NCBI GenBank assembly: GCA_037447655.1
Contig: JBBHKE010002378.1
Coordinates: 1 to 12,500 of the forward strand
Direction of reading: 5' to 3'
Source of the DNA: Zygnema cylindricum
Lineage: Eukaryota > Streptophyta > Zygnematophyceae > Zygnematales > Zygnemataceae
Length of the DNA stretch: 12,500 nt
The translations under genes and the position numbers were made by a program. Below, piece after piece: positions 7,379-12,500 of the stretch. Numbering within the stretch: position 1 is the first letter of the stretch; each line of letters starts with the position of its first letter. The notes below the pieces were generated by a model. It was not told where the DNA came from and made no database searches. It saw only the letters and a program-made list of their open reading frames with translations.

Positions 7379-7482
7379 GAGGGAGGGAGGGGGGGAGGGA
7401 GGGGAGGGAGGGAGGGAGGGAGGGAGGGAGGGGAGGGAGGGGAGGGAGGGAGGGAGGGAGAGATGAGGGAGAGAGAGAAAGA
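7379..7482 (+). repeat. Long (GGGA)n array
   Basis: About 20 GGGA or GGGGA units with one G7 run, ending in GAGAGAGAAAGAGG. It is the longest array of this type in the window and lies about 100 bp upstream of the G-box, on the outer side of the putative MENG promoter. It is an excellent G-quadruplex candidate on the plus strand. Confidence 0.95.
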
Positions 7483-7484
7483 GG

Positions 7485-8770
7485 CTCCAATAATATTCTT
7501 GGCATTGGAAAGCTGTTATTCTCAGCGTTTATTTTTATTCGCTTATTTACTAATTTATTATTACTATTAGCATTATTGATTTAATGATAATCGATAGAAA
7601 TAATACTACTAATGTTATTAATTTTTTGTGCTTCGCAAAGTTTGTTTTCTCTCAGCGTTCCCAAAACTGCTTTTCTCAAAGTTCTTTTCCTTTTGCTGTT
7701 TTTTTCTGGCCTCTCAAAAGTTGTTTTTTCGGTATTTACTTTTGCGAGTTTAAGCGCAATATCATGAACAAAAAGTTTAGAATTAATATCCAAAAAGTTA
7801 TGGAAACACTAAGAATTATATGCAAAATAAAGTTTCAAATACAAGAATAAATGAATAAAAGAGCAATACAAGCTAACCAGGCAAAATTAGGGTATGTCAC
7901 GGAATTTGTGAACATGCTGCATGTTTCTTTTTGAACATTGAAAACATTAAAAACTATTCTTTTGATTGGAGGGCTCCAATAAAAATTTGGAGAATCGCGG
8001 ACCAAGAAAAAAACTTGCTTTTAAAAAAAAAAGCTTTTAAGAGGACGAAAAATGAGGAGAAAAATGTGTTCAAGTCTAGTAGAGGTGAGTGGAGAAGCTC
8101 TCATTTTGGAGATTATGTTTAATTTTCAGTTTTCCCACCTCCAATTTTCAATCTTTAGTTTTTTAATTCTTGGATTTTTTACATTCTTGTTTCCAAATTT
8201 CACTCGAATTCCAAAGTTAGAAAAAACGATTTTGGATTCAGAAAAGACAAAAATATCCCATATCCCTTTCTAGGAAACAAAAAAAAAAAAAAAAAAAAAA
8301 AAACTAGAAAAACATTAAAACATGTATTTCAAAAAGGAAACTAATGTAATGTCATTTATTGATTAAAACAAGAAGAAATTCACATTACTGACCTAGTTTT
8401 TGCACAGATTTAAAAAAAAATCCATGGAGATTCATTAAAAAAATTGCAACATGAATTCGATATTATGTGCTCGAGAAAGAAATACACAAAATTTAAGTAT
8501 TAAAATTGAATATTAAAATTCTTTCTTCGTTCAATTTGAAATATGTGCTGACAATTCTAAAAATGAGGTGTCCTTTTTTAAAGCTAAGTACTGGAATCTA
8601 GGATGTTAAAAGGTAAAAATATATATAAAAAACATATGTAAACATATATTAAAAAGGCAAATTTTAGAAAGAGAGAGGAGAAGTTAAAGAAAGAGAGAAA
8701 TTAGGGTTCAAGGTTTGGCCTGTAAGCTGAAGAAGAAGACGAAGTGGATGAGCTTTATTATATTTGTGTA
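7485..8770. other. AT-rich stretch, no gene recognised
   Basis: Open frames of 60-90 codons occur, but they are Phe-, Lys- and Ile-rich, follow base composition and show no motif. A 25-base A run lies at 8279-8303. A GAGAGA-rich piece sits at about 8669-8699, followed by TTAGGGTTCAAGG, which contains a plant telomere-like word. I cannot support any gene here. Confidence 0.5.
8279..8303 (+). repeat. 25-base A run
   Basis: A pure A run between GGAAAC and CTAGAAAA. It could be the tail of a retroposed sequence, but no SINE, LINE or processed gene was recognised upstream and no target duplication was found. Confidence 0.8.
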
Positions 8771-8828
8771 TAAGTCGTACGGATATACATATAAAGTACA
8801 GTTCCGTACTCTACATTTGTCTCGACTT

Positions 8829-9133
8829 CTATAATTCTTTACGGAACTGCGACAAATATCTAGCAAACCTGCCCCCTGTCGCCCAATGATCAGGTATTAT
8901 CTTCCAATCATTGGTCCACGTAATCGAATCTCCCAGTGATTTTGGTAATCATAAGTGCATGGGTAGCCGTCCAAAAGGATGAAATACGGTCGATTGTGAC
9001 ACGATTGGTGAAAATCGATTCGAGCGAGTCGATTTCCGTGAAGGGATTGGACAGTGATGGTCTTAAGATCGAGGCGATACATTTTGGTACAGATTTTGGC
9101 TAGACCCAAAGGGCAGAGGTCGCAAACGGTCAA
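8829..9133 (-). pseudogene. Unrecognised coding-like fragment with a frame change
   Basis: The minus strand from 9133 reads LTVCDLCPLGLAKICTKMYR, then LDLKTITVQSLHGNRLARID, FHQSCHNRPYFILLDGYPCTYDY and onward to a stop at 8897. A second frame, open from 8948 to a stop at 8829, reads SLGDSITWTNDWKIIPDHWA and then TGGRFARYLSQFRKEL, which looks more like a real protein end. I infer one protein of at least about 100 residues broken by a frame change near 8905-8965. Amino-acid use is balanced and GC is higher than in the AT-rich surroundings, so this is not repeat translation. The frame stays open upstream to the edge of the inverted-repeat element at 9160, which may have cut it. I do not recognise the family. 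A short intron is another explanation for the frame change. Confidence 0.5.
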
Positions 9134-9159
9134 CCGAAACCGTGACCGACCGTTAACCG

Positions 9160-9182
9160 ACCGCCAATCGCTATTAGCGTAG
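9160..9182 (+). repeat. Left terminal inverted repeat
   Basis: The repeat begins ACCGCCAATCGCTATTAGCG and is identical over 23 bases to the complement of 9691-9713. Just outside it, 9128-9159 holds several ACCG words (CAACCG, AAACCG, TGACCG, TTAACCG) that are absent from the other flank. Confidence 0.85.
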
Positions 9183-9690
9183 TGTACGCTAATTCCGTCC
9201 CTCTTTTTTTTTTTTTATTCTCCAATAGCGTAGCTTATTCTATATTTTTCACTACGCCATTTAGGGTTATTTTCCACGTACCGTACAAAATGAAAGTACG
9301 CCATTTTTTAAATAGTGTGGCGTATGGTCAGAGTCAGACCGTACAAAACGTACCTTTTAAGTGAAAAAGTACAATTCATTGTCTAGTAGCCGTGGACGCA
9401 TGAGAATGTGCGGTCTAAAAATGGGATAAAATCGGGTTGTCAAATATCACGTTCGCACATATTCGTCCAACAACCACGTTTCGACTGTGTGAACGTACGA
9501 TTTGTGTACGATTTGTCGGATTTTGTACAAATACCTATATTAGTGTAAGCATGTTTGCGACCGACATTTACTTTTTTCAAAGACCCAAATTAGAATTATT
9601 AAACAATTAGAATGTATCTTTTTTTTCAAAATTTTCAAATTCTTAATTAGCGTAGACCACGGTAATTATTCATATACGCTAATGAAACTT

Positions 9691-9713
9691 CTACGCTAAT
9701 AGCGATTGGCGGT
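9691..9713 (-). repeat. Right terminal inverted repeat
   Basis: The repeat begins CTACGCTAATAGCGATTGGC and is the exact complement of 9160-9182. The outer flank is GTAGTAATAC, which does not match the left flank. Confidence 0.85.
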
Positions 9714-10072
9714 GTAGTAATACTATTCATTTCGCAAATCATAGATGTCTCATTCGTACGGATTTTAACATTTTTACGAAATTTCATTTTTTTTATGATT
9801 TTGAATCTTTCGTTAAATACGTATACTTTACGTACGGCTTAAACGTACGGATGAACCGTACATTTATAATGTACGGAAATTTAAAAAAAAAGACTATTCA
9901 TTTGCGCGCGCGAAGTTTGAAAGAAATTTGTACATTACGGTTATAACGTACGAAAATTTCGCTGTTTTTTGAAAGAAATTTGTACAGTTCATCCAAGCCG
10001 TCATTGAATTCGCCATTGAAAGCTTGATTTAAGTCGTAGTTCAAGATTCCATGAACTTCTTCAAAAGCAACC
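9714..10072. other. Transposase upstream region rich in CGTACG words
   Basis: CGTACG or close variants occur near 9754, 9831, 9844 and 9948, with CCGTAC or TGTACGG near 9856 and 9872. The stretch also holds a GCGCGCGCG run at 9904-9911. hAT transposases bind short words repeated near element ends, so these may be subterminal binding sites; that is inference. The true element end was not found. Confidence 0.4.
9916..9986 (+). repeat. 19-bp direct repeat, 52 bp apart
   Basis: TTTGAAAGAAATTTGTACA occurs at 9916-9934 and 9968-9986 without mismatch, about 90 bp upstream of the transposase ATG. Confidence 0.8.
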
Positions 10073-12164
10073 ATGCCTAGACCTCGAGGATCAGAGTGGG
10101 ACCGTGTTAAGGCTCCGAAGGGTGGGCAGCTTGGGGACAACAAATCATGCAGTTGTATTTACTGTAACTTCAAGTATAGTGGACAAGCCATCTGGATTAG
10201 AAACCACCTTCTTGGAAATGTGAAGAGTGGAGGCATTAGGACCTGCAATTTACGTCCGAATGAGGTAAAGGCAGAGCTACGTGCTATGGAAACAGACAAG
10301 GCTTCTCAAAGTTCCCAAAAACGTGGTATATCCGTTTTAGATCAACTCACTGGAAGTGGAAGTCTTACAAGGTCTTTGGATAAGGTACAAGGAGTACAGA
10401 TGAAAATAAGAAGTTGTTTTAATAAGTATAATCAAAAGGAGGTAGATGCAGCATGGGCTAAAGCTTTCTTTGCCAATGGCTTGCCATTCACTCTATTGAA
10501 TGACCCCTATTTCAAGGCAGCAGTGAAGCAGACAGGGGAGATAGGGGAGTTTTATAAGTTACCAAACCGAAATGCCACGAGAACGAGACTCTTGGCTGAG
10601 ACCAAGGCGACGATCACTAATGATTTGGATTGTTACATGGAGACATTGAAAGTCACCGGAGCCTCTGTCACATCAGACGGTTGGACAGCTGTTGACCAAA
10701 CACCTTTTCTTAACATTTTAGCTATCACCCCAAAAGGTGACATTTTTCTCATGGCCGAAGATACTACTAGGCACTACAAGGATGCGAATACGTTTGTGGG
10801 GTGTTGGAGAAGGGAGTTCTTGCGGTGGGAGTGGAGCACGCAGTGCAAATTGTTATAGATTCTGCTCTTGTGAACAAGGCAGCTGCCTTGCTGCTCATGA
10901 GGAAATACCCATCCCTCACGTGGATGCCATGCTCAGCTCACATCTTAGACTTTATGTGAGAGGATTGGGGCAAGCTTGCTTTTATTTCAACACTTGTCCG
11001 AGAGGCAAAAGAGGTGTTGAAATTTGTCACAAACCATAACACGAGTGCAACCATCTTCAACAACATCGTTGCACTTATGCTTTTGAAACCCGAGAGACCC
11101 GGTTTGCTACAAATTTTATCATGCTCTTGAGGTTTTTAGAGGTGAAGGACAGCCTCGAGCACTTAATGTTTGATGATGGCTATAAGCAGTGGATGGGCAA
11201 GGGTGCTTACAAGTCCGAGGGGGGCGAAATCAAGGGCCACATTTTGAGCTCAGAGTTTTGGATGAGAGTGGGGGAGGCTGTGACTGTTTCAGAGCCTGTG
11301 GTACGACTAATGCGGGAGTGTGATAAAGGGGCACCAAATGTGGGGAAGGTTTATCATGGGCTCTACATGATCGGTCAATTCTTGCATAATATATCCAACA
11401 ATGGAAGAGTGGGAAATTACGAAGGAATGCAGATTTTGGAGGAGTTGAAAAAATCTTGGTTGGCTTGATGGGAGATGGCATATAGCCCCATATAAGCAGC
11501 CGACTTCGTACTCGATCCCGAGTACCAAAGTGTTTCCTATGGGCAACATTCAAATTTGAAAGTCATGTAAGGCTTCCAGAAAATGCTTCAAATGATGTTA
11601 CCAAATGTGGATGATCAAGTTGAAGTATACATTGAGCTGACTAAGTATAAGGGCTCTGAGGGCATTTTTGGGAGGGAGGTAACAAAAACTTGTGCAAAGA
11701 AGATGCCAGGGTGGAAGTGGTGGCAACAGTTTGGGGCTGTCACCCTTATCTTACAGAAGGTGGCAATTAGGGTCCTTGATCAATGCTCGGTTGCTAGCTC
11801 ATGCGAGAGGAATTGGTCAACTTATGACCATATTCACTCTAAAAAATGGAACAGGCTGACAGCTAAGAGGGCCAATGACTTAGTGTGGGTCTTTAGTAAT
11901 CTTAGATATTAGCACATCAGACTAGGGATGTCACCTATGAGGAGTCTATTATAGCATGGGAGGAAGAGGAAGGGGATTAGCACATTTGACTAGGGATGTC
12001 AGCTATGAGGAGTCTATTATAGCATGGGAGGAAGAGGAAGGGGAGATAGTGGAAGAGGATGCTGTCGAAGATATGGGGAGTCTATTATAGCATGGGAGGA
12101 AGAGGAAGGCGAGATAGTGGAAGAGGATGCTGTCGAAGATATGGATGAACTAGATCTAGAGTGA
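10073..12164 (+). pseudogene. Degenerate hAT transposase (BED finger, DUF659, hAT dimerisation)
   Basis: An intact family member would excise and insert its hAT element. The first frame (10073 to about 10800) starts MPRPRGSEWDRVK and has a BED-type zinc finger with C28, C31, H45 and C58. It then has FANGLPFTLLNDPYF and TSDGWTAVDQTPFLN (residues 200-214), the DUF659 region with a likely catalytic Asp. A second frame (10801 to about 11090) gives VEHAVQIVID and MPCSAHILDFM, then TGA at 10957. A third frame gives ETRFATNFIMLLRF to a stop at 11466. A fourth, with TAA at 11568, gives AADFVLDPEYQSVSYGQHSN, then LQKVAIRVLDQCSVASS and CERNWSTYDHIHSKK, the dimerisation motif, ending at 11912. An acidic tail follows in repeated form. 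Domain order and total length are complete, so this is an old full-length copy disabled by small changes. Introns could explain some breaks but not the stops. Confidence 0.92.
11908..12144 (+). repeat. 68-bp periodic tandem repeats in the transposase tail
   Basis: Copy 11908-11975 is repeated at 11976-12043 with three mismatches. Copy 12009-12076 is repeated at 12077-12144 with one mismatch. The two units overlap in a core of about 35 bp that starts GGAGTCTATTATAGCATGGG and stands at 11941, 12009 and 12077, exactly 68 apart. The core encodes ESIIAWEEEEG in one frame. Since 68 is not a multiple of three, each copy changes frame. Confidence 0.93.
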
Positions 12165-12243
12165 TAGAGGAAACAACCCTATTCGAGGTTGTCAACTAGT
12201 TACTTTCTATGTGTAAACTAAGTTATTTCCCTCCTATGATTAC

Positions 12244-12500
12244 AAAAATGTTTTTATTTTGCTTCAATTGTGGATGTGTCATTATTTTATGTTCATATAC
12301 AAAACTGATTTTTTTTTTCAATTATGATTTTGTAATTATTCAACGTTGACATAAAAAAATGGTTATTTTTTTGCTTCAATTATGAATTTACCATTATTAA
12401 ATGTTGACATACAGGATTGAATATTTTTTTTTCAATTGTGATTTTGTCATTATTCAATTTTGACATTAAAAAGTGGTTATTTTTTTCTTCAATTGTAAAT
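12244..12500 (+). repeat. AT-rich minisatellite with alternating units
   Basis: Units of about 52-58 bp end in TTGACAT or a variant: 12244-12300, 12301-12352, 12353-12410, 12411-12466 and 12467 to the window end. Units 1, 3 and 5 carry ATTTTGCTTCAATT-like cores, while 2 and 4 carry TTTTTTTCAATTRTGATTTTGT. A two-unit period of about 110 bp follows. It may be the subterminal region of the hAT element, and the array may continue beyond the window. Confidence 0.75.

Larger units (their letters stand above)
9160..9713. mobile_element. Non-autonomous inverted-repeat element (MITE or foldback type), 554 bp
   Basis: Perfect 23-bp terminal inverted repeats bound the element (9160-9182 and 9691-9713). 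Within and next to the ends the word ATTAGCGTA or its complement recurs: 9173, 9185 (inverted), 9646, 9675 (inverted) and 9692 (inverted). The left end also forms a hairpin of 9-bp arms with a GTG loop (9173-9193), and an internal pair TACGCCA/TGGCGTA lies at 9297-9324. No coding capacity is visible. No clean target duplication was found next to the repeats, so the superfamily is open. Internal CGTAC words are shared with the flank of the hAT transposase gene, and the element may be related to it or part of it. Confidence 0.7.

Noticed and set aside
7379-7482. Possible origin or regulatory role of the GGGA array as an annotated function
   Set aside because: G-quadruplex potential is visible, but nothing in the sequence shows a function, so it is listed only as a repeat and a finding.
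6620-7850. Small open frames of 60-90 codons in AT-rich DNA
   Set aside because: Composition follows the local base content, with no domains, no neighbours and no splice logic to support them.
8052-8303. Retroposed gene or SINE ending in the 25-base A run
   Set aside because: No RNA polymerase III boxes, known gene or target duplication could be seen; an A run alone is common in this window.
9980-10040. DELYK motif on the minus strand, as at the end of fluorescent proteins
   Set aside because: Only five to six residues agree, followed by more reading frame; nothing else of such a protein is present, so it is chance.
1-12500. CRISPR array, bacterial toxin-antitoxin system or phage genes
   Set aside because: The tandem repeats lack unique spacers of constant length, and the intron-bearing gene and hAT element point to a eukaryotic nucleus.

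Overview
The window looks like nuclear DNA of a photosynthetic eukaryote, most likely of the green lineage. A plastid-type methyltransferase gene on the minus strand is cut into at least eight short exons with GT/AG borders. Simple-sequence repeats (GA, GGGA, CA, CnAn, CAAAA) fill most of the space between exons. The right side carries a decayed plant-type hAT transposon. I cannot name the species. No bacterial operon, rRNA, tRNA or CRISPR array was seen.

Layout. Positions 1-707 are AT-rich flank and 3' end. Positions 708-5555 (minus) hold the recognisable part of MENG, the demethylphylloquinone methyltransferase of phylloquinone (vitamin K1) synthesis. Eight exons with matching phases were assembled by hand: 5555-5380, 4822-4719 (3' end uncertain), 4513-4423, 3664-3576, 3221-3088, 2497-2436, 1590-1491 and 808-708 (stop). 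The N-terminal targeting part must lie upstream, at positions above 5556. A candidate start exon at 7172, with a G-box and CCAAT box about 105-115 bp upstream, is offered with low confidence. Positions 5556-7000 and 7340-8770 are mostly low-complexity or AT-rich.

Right arm. Positions 8829-9133 (minus) hold an unrecognised, frameshifted coding-like fragment. Next to it is a 554-bp element with perfect 23-bp terminal inverted repeats (9160-9713). Short CGTACG-type motifs are dense from about 8776 to 9990. Positions 10073-12164 (plus) are a broken BED/DUF659/hAT-dimerisation transposase with at least two internal stops and three or more frame changes. Its acidic tail is repeated with a strict 68-bp period. 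The window ends in an AT-rich minisatellite of about 57 bp per unit.

The genes do not form a pathway together. MENG is a housekeeping photosynthesis gene swollen by repeats, and the right third is transposon debris. The least explained items are the unnamed fragment by the inverted-repeat element, the G-rich tracts at several 3' splice sites of MENG, and the altered N-terminal signature of the MENG protein.
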